Assembly (NCBI RefSeq): GCF_020564355.1
Contig: NZ_JAJCRR010000002.1
Coordinates: 248,001-312,000, forward strand
From: Lachnospira pectinoschiza
GTDB taxonomy: Bacteria; Bacillota; Clostridia; Lachnospirales; Lachnospiraceae
DNA length: 64,000 nucleotides
Reading direction: 5' to 3'
The position numbers and the translations under genes are program-made. Under the pieces are notes generated by a model. It worked only from the letters and a program-made list of their open reading frames with translations, was not told where the DNA came from and did no database searches. This document shows positions 19,511-27,672 of this stretch, piece after piece (position 1 is the stretch's first letter; every line of letters begins with the position of its first letter).

Positions 19511-22465
19511 ATGGATTTAAAAGAAATAACTACAGCATTGGATCAGCTGGATTTAAGTAAATACGAACTGATAAAAAAAGAAGAAATTGCAGATATTCAT
19601 TCGGCAGGACTGCTGTTAAAGCATAAGAAAAGCGGTGCAAGAGTTGTTGTGCTGTCTAATGACGATGAAAATAAGGTGTTTTCCATCGGCTTTAAGACAC
19701 CGCCGTTTAACGATACGGGACTTCAGCACATTATGGAACATTCCACACTGTGCGGCTCCAGAAAATATCCGGTCAAAGACCCGTTTGTGGAATTGTGCAA
19801 GGGCTCATTAAATACATTTTTAAATGCAATGACCTACCCGGACAAGACGGTGTATCCGGTGGCAAGCTGTAATCTGGCAGATTTTAAGAATATTACGGAT
19901 GTCTATATGGATGCGGTATTTTATCCGAATATCTATCAGAGAGAGCAGATTTTTAAGCAGGAGGGCTGGCATTACGAATTAGACAGTATCGACAGTCCGT
20001 TAAAGTACAACGGTGTTGTGTTTAATGAAATGAAAGGCGTATATTCCTCACCGGACGATGTGCTTTCCAGAGATACGTTTGTATCTTTATTTCCGGATAC
20101 GGCATACCGTTTTGAATCCGGTGGAGAACCGTCGCATATCCCGGAACTTTCTTATGAAGATTTTCTGGCATACCACAAAAAATGGTATCACCCGGCGAAC
20201 AGTTATATCTATCTGTACGGTGATTTTGATGTGCAGGAGCGCCTTGATTATCTGGATAACGAATATTTAAAGAATTTTGATGCAAACGATGTGCAGATTG
20301 ATGCGGATATCGCGATGCAGAGGCCGTTTGATATATTAAAGGAAGAAACACATTACTATGCGGTGACAGAAGATGAACCGCTTGAGAATAATACTTATTT
20401 ATCTTACAACAAGGTGGTCGGAACGGCACTGGATAAAAAGCTGTATCTTGCAATGCAGATATTAGATTACGTGCTGGTTATGGCGCCGGGGGCTAAGTTA
20501 AAGCAGGCATTGATTGATAAAGGAATTGGAACGGACATTTACAGCAGTCTGGAATCCTCCGTATTACAGCCGGTTTATTCAATTGTTGCCAAAAATGCGG
20601 AAGAATCCCAGAAGAAGGCATTTGTTGATACGATTGAAGAAGTGCTGCGTGATATTGCAAAAAACGGTATTGACAAACGTATGGCACTTGCGGGCATGAA
20701 TTATTATGAATTTAAGTTCCGTGAAGCGGACTACGGGGCATACCCGAAGGGACTGATGTATTATCTGACGATGATGGACAGCTGGCTTTACGATGAAAAT
20801 GAACCGTTTATCCATGTTCAGGCACTGGATACATTTGCACAGCTTCGCAAAGAACTGGACGAGGGGCTTTTTGAAGAGCTGATTCAGAAATATTTACTTG
20901 ACAACAGCCATGGCAGTCTGATTGCATTAGTGCCAAAGCGCGGACTGGAAGAAGAAAAAGCGGCAGAGGAAGCAAAGCGGCTTGAAACGTATAAAAACAG
21001 TCTTTCAAAGGAAGAGCTGGAAGCCATTGTGGCAGATACGGCGGCATTAAAGGCTTATCAGGACGAGCCGTCCCCACAGGAAGAACTCGAACGGATTCCG
21101 ATGTTAAAGCTGTCAGACATTGAAAGAGAGCCGGCAAAGCTTTATATTGATAAAAAGAGTATTGCAGATGTGGATGTGATTCATCACAACCTGTTTACGA
21201 ATCAGATTGCGTATCTGATGCTGGCATTTGACTGTAAGAAAGTGCCGGACGAACTGCTTCCGTATGTGGGGCTGTTAAGCTCTGTTCTGGGGCTTATGGA
21301 TACGCATAAGCATACCTACCCGGAATTAACGAATGAAATCAACATCAATTCCGGTGGGATAGCTACGGACGCGGCTATTTATACGGACAGTAAAGACTTT
21401 TCAAAATACACGGTCATGTATGAAGTCAAGGGCAAGGTTTTATATGAAAAACTGCCGTTTGTACTGGAAATGATGCATGAAATCATTTATGAAACAAAGT
21501 TTGAAGATGAAAAGCGTCTGCGTGAGATTATTGCACGGATTAAGTCGAGAATGGAAAGCAATATGACAGGAAGCGGGCATACCGTGGCAATGCTTTCGGC
21601 AATGGCACAGTTCTCACCGTCCAGCTACTATTCTGACATCCTGCGCGGATATCAGTATTATGAGTTTATCGAAAAGGCAGACCGGGATTTTGACAGTATG
21701 AAAGAAATGCTTGCTGAGAATTTGAAGCGTACAGCGGCGCTGATTTTTACAAAGGAAAATCTGACGGTCAGCTTTACGGCAGAAGATGACGGACTGGAGC
21801 TGTTACAAAAGCCGATGACGGAATTTGTTGCAAAACTGGCACAGTTACAGGAAAAAGATGCGGTAAGAACCTTTAGACCGGTAAAGGAAAAAACAGCGTA
21901 TACTTCTTCATCACAGGTACAGTACGTGGCAAGATGCGGTAACTACCGTAAGGCAGGGTATGAGTATACAGGGGCATTAAAGGTGCTTAAAATTATATTC
22001 TCGTATGATTACCTGTGGTTAAATGTCCGTGTAAAGGGCGGTGCATACGGCTGCATGAGCGGATTTTACCGCAATGGCGATACGTACATGGTATCGTACC
22101 GTGACCCGAATCTCGCCGAAACCAACGCCATCTTTGAGCAGGCAGCAGAATATGTGCGCCGGTTTGATGTCAGTGAGAGGGATATGGTGAAGTTCATCAT
22201 CGGAACAATCGGCGGCATGGATACACCGATGAATCCGGCATCAAAGGGCGTGCGTTCCTTCGGTGCATATATCTGTCATACAGAATACGCACAGTTAAAA
22301 AAGGAACGTGAGGAAGTGTTAAATGCGACAAAAGAGTCCATTCGAGCATTAGCGCCGCTCATTGAAACCGCGGTTTCACAGGACTATCTGTGTGTAGTCG
22401 GCAATAATGCTAAAATCCGTGAAAATGAGCAGATGTTTGAAAAAATAGAACCATTATTCTTATGA
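19511..22465 (+). CDS. M16C-family zinc metallopeptidase (PreP/insulinase-like)
   Basis: 984-aa presequence-protease-like enzyme; the length and the four-domain clamshell architecture fit M16C. The inverted zinc motif HIMEH lies in TGLQHIMEHSTLCGS and a distal Glu in FNEMKGVYSS. M16C enzymes degrade unfolded peptides in a closed chamber; in Firmicutes the natural substrate is uncertain. There is no signal peptide, so it is likely cytoplasmic. The TGA stop is also the first three bases of a structured repeat (22463-22629), so the gene's exact 3' end may have been set by that element. Transcribed from its own promoter, with era downstream. Confidence 0.93.
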   Translation: MDLKEITTALDQLDLSKYELIKKEEIADIHSAGLLLKHKKSGARVVVLSNDDENKVFSIGFKTPPFNDTGLQHIMEHSTLCGSRKYPVKDPFVELCKGSLNTFLNAMTYPDKTVYPVASCNLADFKNITDVYMDAVFYPNIYQREQIFKQEGWHYELDSIDSPLKYNGVVFNEMKGVYSSPDDVLSRDTFVSLFPDTAYRFESGGEPSHIPELSYEDFLAYHKKWYHPANSYIYLYGDFDVQERLDYLDNEYLKNFDANDVQIDADIAMQRPFDILKEETHYYAVTEDEPLENNTYLSYNKVVGTALDKKLYLAMQILDYVLVMAPGAKLKQALIDKGIGTDIYSSLESSVLQPVYSIVAKNAEESQKKAFVDTIEEVLRDIAKNGIDKRMALAGMNYYEFKFREADYGAYPKGLMYYLTMMDSWLYDENEPFIHVQALDTFAQLRKELDEGLFEELIQKYLLDNSHGSLIALVPKRGLEEEKAAEEAKRLETYKNSLSKEELEAIVADTAALKAYQDEPSPQEELERIPMLKLSDIEREPAKLYIDKKSIADVDVIHHNLFTNQIAYLMLAFDCKKVPDELLPYVGLLSSVLGLMDTHKHTYPELTNEININSGGIATDAAIYTDSKDFSKYTVMYEVKGKVLYEKLPFVLEMMHEIIYETKFEDEKRLREIIARIKSRMESNMTGSGHTVAMLSAMAQFSPSSYYSDILRGYQYYEFIEKADRDFDSMKEMLAENLKRTAALIFTKENLTVSFTAEDDGLELLQKPMTEFVAKLAQLQEKDAVRTFRPVKEKTAYTSSSQVQYVARCGNYRKAGYEYTGALKVLKIIFSYDYLWLNVRVKGGAYGCMSGFYRNGDTYMVSYRDPNLAETNAIFEQAAEYVRRFDVSERDMVKFIIGTIGGMDTPMNPASKGVRSFGAYICHTEYAQLKKEREEVLNATKESIRALAPLIETAVSQDYLCVVGNNAKIRENEQMFEKIEPLFL

Positions 22466-22629
22466 TGTCAGGGGACAAAGGTCTGAACCCACATGAGCTT
22501 GCTCATAAGTGGGTAAAAGACCTTGGGACCCGCCCGCTATTCGCATAAAAGCGGGACGGAAGTCCTGCGATATGCGAATAGCGGTGTGAATTGTGGGAGT
22601 GTGTAGCACGGAACAATTCACAGACATCA
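22463..22629 (+). repeat. Multi-arm structured repeat, family II, copy 1
   Basis: 167-nt element closed by TGATGTC (22463-22469) with GACATCA (22623-22629). Inside are three arms: AAGGTCT..CCCAC..TGAGCTTGCTCA..GTGGG..AGACCTT; CCGCTATTCGCAT..ATGCGAATAGCGG, tipped by GCGGGAC-GGAA-GTCCTGC; and GTGAATTGT..ACAATTCAC around a conserved GAGTGTGTAGCACGGA. The copy at 59414-59582 (opposite strand) aligns end to end and keeps every helix while changing many paired bases. Several false ORFs on both strands arise from it. Confidence 0.88.
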
Positions 22630-22639
22630 TAGCCTGGAG

Positions 22640-22720
22640 CATTTTGCTCCGCAAAAACAAGGAGGCAAATCCTCTCCTCGCCATAGAGGCTCGGATTTTT
22701 GCTTCGCAAAAACAAGGAGG
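22640..22720 (+). repeat. Duplicated 25-26 bp unit carrying the era ribosome site
   Basis: ATTTTGCTCCGC then AAAAACAAGGAGG (22641-22665) recurs as ATTTTTGCTTCGC then AAAAACAAGGAGG (22695-22720), nearly identical. Each copy folds TTTTGC-TYC-GCAAAA directly before AAGGAGG. Only the second copy is placed to serve era (ATG 22725); the first has no start codon at proper spacing. Confidence 0.75.
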
Positions 22721-22724
22721 ATTT

Positions 22725-23693
22725 ATGAATTTAGATGAAATGCTGGCGGCAAGCGGTATCAGCGGTGGTGCGGCTGCGGTCAATGGAAATACAAAATCGG
22801 GCTTTGTAACATTTGTGGGACGTCCGAATGTCGGGAAATCGACACTGATGAACCGGTTAATTGGACAGAAAATTGCGATTACATCCAATAAGCCGCAGAC
22901 AACCCGTAACAAAATACAGACAGTTTTTACCGATGAACGCGGGCAGATTGTATTTGTTGATACACCGGGTATTCACAAGGCAAAAAATAAGCTGGGTGAA
23001 TATATGGTCGGTGCGGCAGAAAAAACGATTGGTGAAGTCGATGTGATCTGCTGGCTGGTAGAACCGACAACGTTTATCGGTGCAGGAGAACAGCACATTA
23101 TTGAAAAGTTAAAAAAGGTGAAAGCACCGGTTATTTTAGTCATTAACAAGGTGGATACGATTAAGAAAGAAGAAATTCTGCCGGTTATTGACCGCTATAA
23201 AAATGAAGTGGATTTTGTGGAAATTATTCCGGTTTCCGCAAGAAACGGCGACAATACCGATGATTTAATCAATGCGATTTTCCAGTATCTGCCGTACGGT
23301 CCGATGTATTATGACGAAGATACGATTACAGACCAGCCGATGCGCCAGATTGTATCCGAGCTGATTCGTGAAAAGGCACTGCATGCCTTAAACGAGGAAA
23401 TTCCACATGGAATCGCGGTTGTCATTGACAGCATGAAAGAAAGAAAATCCCCGAAGGGTGTAATTACGGATATTCAGGCAACGATTATCTGTGAGCGTGA
23501 TTCGCACAAGGGTATCATTATCGGCAAGGGTGGTCAGATGTTAAAGAAAATCGGTGCCAATGCCCGTTATGAAATTGAACGCCAGTTAGAAACAAAGGTA
23601 AACCTCCAGCTTTGGGTAAAGGTAAAAAAAGAATGGCGCGACAGTGATATTCTGATTAAAAACTTCGGATATGACAAGAAAAAAGACGAATAG
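22725..23693 (+). CDS. era: GTPase Era
   Basis: 322-aa ribosome-assembly GTPase that binds the 3' end of 16S rRNA. G motifs GRPNVGKST, DTPG, NKVD and the C-terminal KH domain (GIIIGKGGQMLKKIGANARYEIE) are intact. I start at ATG 22725, 4 bases after AAGGAGG; the open frame runs 44 codons upstream into the repeat region but has no better site. About 25 residues precede the G domain (LDEMLAASGISGGAAAVNG), an extension beyond the usual ~300 aa. recO follows after 15 bases, a common Firmicute pairing. Confidence 0.96.
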   Translation: MNLDEMLAASGISGGAAAVNGNTKSGFVTFVGRPNVGKSTLMNRLIGQKIAITSNKPQTTRNKIQTVFTDERGQIVFVDTPGIHKAKNKLGEYMVGAAEKTIGEVDVICWLVEPTTFIGAGEQHIIEKLKKVKAPVILVINKVDTIKKEEILPVIDRYKNEVDFVEIIPVSARNGDNTDDLINAIFQYLPYGPMYYDEDTITDQPMRQIVSELIREKALHALNEEIPHGIAVVIDSMKERKSPKGVITDIQATIICERDSHKGIIIGKGGQMLKKIGANARYEIERQLETKVNLQLWVKVKKEWRDSDILIKNFGYDKKKDE

Positions 23694-23708
23694 CAGATGT
23701 GAAGCGGT

Positions 23709-24446
23709 ATGGGAGATATTACAGAAGTAACCGGCATGATTTTATCGTCTATGCCGGTCGGTGAATTTGACAGGCGGGTGGTGCTGCTGACCAAAGAGCG
23801 CGGAAAGATTTCCGCTTTTGCCAAGGGTGCAAGAAAACCAAACAGTCCGCTGGTGGGAATTACCCGTGCCTTTGTATTCGGAACGTTTCAGGTCTATGAA
23901 GGGAGAACTTCCTATACGATACGGCAGGCGTCCATTACACATTACTTTGAGGCGGTTATTTCGGATCTGGATGCGGTCTGCTATGCCTGTTATTTTGCAG
24001 AGATTGCGGATTATTACGGCAGGGAAAATCTTGATGCGGCAGATATGCTCAATCTCCTATATGTTTCGTTAAAGGCGCTGGCAAATAAAAAGATTCCGGA
24101 TACACTGGTAAAATGTATTTTTGAATTAAGAATGATTGCCTTAAACGGCGAGTGTCCGGAAGTGTTTGCATGTAAGAATTGCGGCGGTACACAGGACTTA
24201 GATACGTATTCGATGACGGCGGACGGCATTTACTGCCATGCGTGTCACGGACAGGCGCCGGACGGCATACAGTTAGAAGAATCTACCGTATACACGCTCC
24301 AGTATATTGTCACGGCACCGCTTGAAAAGCTGTATACGTTTACAGTCAGTGAAAATGTACTCACGGAATTGAAAATGGTTTTAAAGCGTATCTGTGCAAA
24401 GCACTTGGATAAGCAGATGAAATCCGAAGCCATGCTGCCGGGGTAA
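23709..24446 (+). CDS. recO: DNA repair protein RecO
   Basis: 245-aa mediator that, with RecR, loads RecA onto SSB-coated gaps (RecFOR pathway). N-terminal OB fold (EVTGMILSSMPVGEFDRRVVLLTKERGKISAFAKGARKPNS), a helical domain, and a zinc finger with CKNC...CHAC at about 157-180. Length typical. It is immediately downstream of era. Confidence 0.94.
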   Translation: MGDITEVTGMILSSMPVGEFDRRVVLLTKERGKISAFAKGARKPNSPLVGITRAFVFGTFQVYEGRTSYTIRQASITHYFEAVISDLDAVCYACYFAEIADYYGRENLDAADMLNLLYVSLKALANKKIPDTLVKCIFELRMIALNGECPEVFACKNCGGTQDLDTYSMTADGIYCHACHGQAPDGIQLEESTVYTLQYIVTAPLEKLYTFTVSENVLTELKMVLKRICAKHLDKQMKSEAMLPG

Positions 24447-24566
24447 AGTAAGCCGGGATACAGGACACGGACATATGTTCGTGCTCCGCGTTTCGGATAT
24501 GTGCCTGTAAAATGACGGACTGCGGCAGAGCCGTACAGAAATAAGAATAAAAAGAGGATAAAGGAT

Positions 24567-25403
24567 ATGTCAGATATGTCACACAATCATCAGAAGAAAA
24601 TAGCGGTTATCAACGATATGTCCGGGTTTGGGCGTTGTTCAATTGCTGTGGAGCTGCCGGTCATTTCGGCAATGAAGGTTCAGTGCTGTCCACTGCCAAC
24701 GTCGATTTTTTCCAATCACACGGGTTTTGAAAGCTTCTTTTTTGATGATTATACAGATAAAATGGAAGACTATATGCAGGAGTGGGTGAAACTGGGATTG
24801 CAGTTTAACGGCATCTGCACGGGCTTTTTAGGCTCGGCACGTCAGATACGGATTGTGGAGCATTTTCTGTCACTGTTTCAGACAAAAGACAACATTACCA
24901 TTATCGATCCGGTGATGGGCGATTACGGAAAAATGTATCCGACCTATACGCAGGAAACCTGTGAAGAAATGAAAAAGCTGGTGACACATGCGGATATTTT
25001 AACACCGAATCTGACAGAAGGCTGTATCCTTTCCGGAATGGCATATCATGAAAGCTGGACAAAAAAAGAGCTGACCCATATGGCAAAGCTTTTAGCGGAA
25101 AAAGGACCGGAAAAAATTGTTATCACAGGTATCCAGCAGGGAAAATATGTGGCGAATTTCTGTTATGAAATGGGGCAGGAGGGCTATTTTATCAAGACTG
25201 AAAAGGCAGGGATGTCCCGTTCCGGCACGGGTGATATTTTCAGTGCCATTATTGCGGCAGATGCGGTCAACGGTGTGGATTTCCACGATTCGGTGAAAAA
25301 AGCATCCGCATTTATTAAAAAATGTATTTTGAAATCTATGGAAATGGACATTCCGCTGACAGACGGTGTCTGCTTTGAGGAACTGCTCACTACCTTAAAA
25401 TAA
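24567..25403 (+). CDS. pdxK: Pyridoxal/pyridoxamine kinase (PfkB-fold)
   Basis: 278-aa ribokinase-fold kinase making PLP from B6 vitamers. It has INDMSGFGRCSIAVELPVISAM at the N-terminus, DPVMGDYGKMYPTY in the middle and the catalytic anion-hole Asp in RSGTGDIFSA. In Firmicutes this branch (PdxK/ThiD2-like) can also act on hydroxymethylpyrimidine; pyridoxamine kinase is the usual name in Clostridia. The upstream 120 bases contain a partly self-complementary stretch (about 24458-24509) but no riboswitch that I recognise. Confidence 0.85.
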   Translation: MSDMSHNHQKKIAVINDMSGFGRCSIAVELPVISAMKVQCCPLPTSIFSNHTGFESFFFDDYTDKMEDYMQEWVKLGLQFNGICTGFLGSARQIRIVEHFLSLFQTKDNITIIDPVMGDYGKMYPTYTQETCEEMKKLVTHADILTPNLTEGCILSGMAYHESWTKKELTHMAKLLAEKGPEKIVITGIQQGKYVANFCYEMGQEGYFIKTEKAGMSRSGTGDIFSAIIAADAVNGVDFHDSVKKASAFIKKCILKSMEMDIPLTDGVCFEELLTTLK

Positions 25404-25427
25404 AGATATGGAAAAGGAGATTATACG

Positions 25428-26030
25428 ATGGAAATTCTTTATAAGGTACATAATAATCTGTACGTCAATCTAACAAATAAATGTCCGTATGCCTGTACGT
25501 TCTGTCTGAGGCAGACGATGGACAGAATCGGAGAATCCGACAGACTGTGGCTGGAAAGAGAGCCGTCTGTGGAAGAAGTAAAAAAAGAATTTGAAAAGTT
25601 TGATATGACACAGTACAACGAAGTGGTGTTTTGCGGCTTTGGTGAGCCGACAGAGCGTTTTGATGCGTTAAAAGAGATTGCGGCATTTGTCAAAGAAAAA
25701 TATAACAAGCCTATCCGTATCAATACCAACGGTGCAGGCAGTCTGATTAACGGACGTGACATCGCACCGGAATTAAAGGGACTTGTAGACACGGTATCCG
25801 TCAGCTTAAACCATCCGGAAAAAGAGGAGTATTTAAAGCTCGTCAGAAGTAAATTCGGGGAAGAATCCTTTGATGCGATGCTTTCATTTGCAAAAGCGTG
25901 TACAAAATACGTACCGCATGTTGTTATGACAACCGTAGATACGACCATCAGTCACGAACAGGAAGCACAGTGTCAAAAGATTTGCGATGAAATCGGCGCG
26001 GCATACAGAATCCGCCCGTGGGAAGACTAG
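25428..26030 (+). CDS. Small radical SAM protein (TatD-associated type)
   Basis: 200-aa minimal radical SAM protein with the [4Fe-4S] motif CPYACTFC (C-x3-C-x2-C) near residue 19, then the GFGEPTERFD SAM-binding loop and RINTNGAGSLINGRD. It lacks any auxiliary cluster domain and resembles the TatD-family-associated radical SAM proteins; here no tatD gene is adjacent. Its reaction is unknown. AAAGGAG precedes the ATG. Its TAG stop forms the first bases of a structured repeat (26030-26130), so the 3' end coincides with the repeat edge. Confidence 0.82.
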   Translation: MEILYKVHNNLYVNLTNKCPYACTFCLRQTMDRIGESDRLWLEREPSVEEVKKEFEKFDMTQYNEVVFCGFGEPTERFDALKEIAAFVKEKYNKPIRINTNGAGSLINGRDIAPELKGLVDTVSVSLNHPEKEEYLKLVRSKFGEESFDAMLSFAKACTKYVPHVVMTTVDTTISHEQEAQCQKICDEIGAAYRIRPWED

Positions 26031-26130
26031 TGTGAACAATCCTTAAATCAAAGATTGTTCACACGGATATTTGAGCTGTGAACAGCACAAATATCCATAT
26101 ATAGTAATCGCGGCTTTGTAAGAAAGCCGC
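26030..26130 (+). repeat. Three-hairpin structured repeat, family I, copy 1
   Basis: Hairpin 1: GTGTGAACAATC (26030-26041) with GATTGTTCACAC (26053-26064), 11-base loop CTTAAATCAAA. Hairpin 2: GGATATTTG (26065-26073) with CAAATATCC (26088-26096), capped by GCTG-TGAA-CAGC. Hairpin 3: GCGGCTTT (26110-26117) with AAAGCCGC (26123-26130). The copy at 32880 has the identical loop and a covarying stem. It begins within the stop codon of the radical SAM gene and ends before the glyS promoter. Confidence 0.85.
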
Positions 26131-26149
26131 TCAGAAGAAGAATATGGTC

Positions 26150-26178
26150 TTGTCAGAATGATAAAAATAGTATAAAAT
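26150..26178 (+). promoter_or_regulatory. Probable glyS promoter
   Basis: TTGTCA (26150-26155), 17-base spacer, TAAAAT (26173-26178). The roughly 80-base leader shows no T-box AGGGTGGNACCGCG sequence. Confidence 0.55.
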
Positions 26179-26265
26179 TGTTGCATGTTTATGCGGAGTG
26201 TAAGTGCATAAAAGAAAAAGGATAGAGAAGAATGAGCCGCAGGTGCGGAGGAATGGAGATTAGAA

Positions 26266-27654
26266 ATGGAAAAGACAATGGAAAAGATTGTAGCCTTAGC
26301 AAAGGCAAGAGGATTTGTGTATCCGGGTTCAGAAATTTACGGTGGACTTGCTAATACATGGGACTACGGCAATCTGGGTGTAGAATTAAAGAATAATGTG
26401 AAAAAAGCATGGTGGCAGAAGTTCGTTCAGGAAAGTCCGTACAATGTCGGCGTGGACTGTGCAATTTTAATGAACCCTCAGACATGGGTTGCTTCAGGGC
26501 ACCTTGGCGGATTCTCTGATCCGTTAATGGATTGTAAGGAATGTCATGAAAGATTCCGTGCCGATAAGCTGATTGAAGACTGGGCAGATGAGAATAAGTT
26601 TGATTTAGGCGGTTCTGTAGACGGCTGGACACAGGAACAGATGAAGAATTTCATTGACGAACACGAAATCAACTGTCCGACCTGCGGAAAGCACAACTTT
26701 ACAGAAATCAGACAGTTTAACCTGATGTTTAAGACATTCCAGGGTGTTACGGAAGATGCAAAGAATACCGTTTATTTAAGACCGGAAACAGCACAGGGTA
26801 TTTTCGTCAACTTTAAAAATGTACAGAGAACATCCAGAAAGAAAGTACCGTTTGGTATCGGTCAGATTGGTAAGTCTTTCAGAAATGAAATTACACCGGG
26901 TAACTTCACATTCCGTACCAGAGAATTTGAACAGATGGAACTTGAATTCTTCTGCAAGCCGGGAACAGACTTGGAGTGGTTTACATATTGGAGACAGTAC
27001 TGCATCGACTGGTTACAGAAGCTGGGAATCAAGGAAGATGAAATGCGTGCAAGAGATCATTCTCCGGAAGAATTATGCTTCTACAGCAAGGGAACAACGG
27101 ATATTGAATTCTTATTCCCATTCGGCTGGGGCGAGCTCTGGGGTATTGCCGACAGAACAGATTACGATTTGACACAGCATCAGACCGTATCCGGTGAAGA
27201 TATGTCTTATTTTGATGATGAAGCAAAGGAAAAGTACATTCCATACGTTATCGAGCCTTCACTGGGGGCAGACCGAGTAACACTTGCATTCCTGTGTTCT
27301 GCATATGATGAGGAAGAATTAGAAGGCGGTGACGTAAGAACCGTGCTTCATTTCCATCCGGCACTGGCACCGGTTAAAATCGGTGTGCTTCCGCTGTCTA
27401 AGAAGTTAAATGAAGGCGCAGAAAAGGTGTTTGCTGAACTTTCAAAGACTTATAACTGTGAATTCGATGACAGAGGAAATATCGGTAAGAGATACAGAAG
27501 ACAGGATGAAATCGGTACACCGTTCTGCATTACATACGACTTTGATTCAGAAGAAGATAATGCCGTAACGGTACGTGACAGAGATACAATGGAACAGGAA
27601 CGTGTAAAGATTGCTGATTTAAAGGCATATTTCGCAGACAAATTTACATTTTAA
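26266..27654 (+). CDS. glyS: Glycyl-tRNA synthetase (alpha2 type)
   Basis: 462-aa single-chain class IIa GlyRS, the eukaryote/archaeal-like dimeric type found in many Firmicutes (not the alpha/beta tetramer). Motif 2 lies around [28 protein letters not shown], motif 3 in [14 protein letters not shown], and the anticodon-binding domain at the C-terminus begins [14 protein letters not shown]. An insertion with CKECHERF...CPTCGKHNF suggests a zinc site. GGAG precedes the start. Confidence 0.96.
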   Translation: MEKTMEKIVALAKARGFVYPGSEIYGGLANTWDYGNLGVELKNNVKKAWWQKFVQESPYNVGVDCAILMNPQTWVASGHLGGFSDPLMDCKECHERFRADKLIEDWADENKFDLGGSVDGWTQEQMKNFIDEHEINCPTCGKHNFTEIRQFNLMFKTFQGVTEDAKNTVYLRPETAQGIFVNFKNVQRTSRKKVPFGIGQIGKSFRNEITPGNFTFRTREFEQMELEFFCKPGTDLEWFTYWRQYCIDWLQKLGIKEDEMRARDHSPEELCFYSKGTTDIEFLFPFGWGELWGIADRTDYDLTQHQTVSGEDMSYFDDEAKEKYIPYVIEPSLGADRVTLAFLCSAYDEEELEGGDVRTVLHFHPALAPVKIGVLPLSKKLNEGAEKVFAELSKTYNCEFDDRGNIGKRYRRQDEIGTPFCITYDFDSEEDNAVTVRDRDTMEQERVKIADLKAYFADKFTF

Positions 27655-27672
27655 TATGTGAGAGGAATCGCC

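Noticed and set aside
22640..22720. CRISPR-like repeat array before era
   Set aside because: Only two units, one spacer, and each unit is a ribosome-site hairpin; no cas genes.
22460..22912. Minus-strand frame of 150 codons across the family II repeat and the era start
   Set aside because: It arises from the structured repeat and the era 5' end; no ribosome site or known family.
24446..24566. Riboswitch upstream of pdxK
   Set aside because: Some self-complementarity (ACAGG..CCTGT, 24461-24506) but imperfect and unlike any known class.
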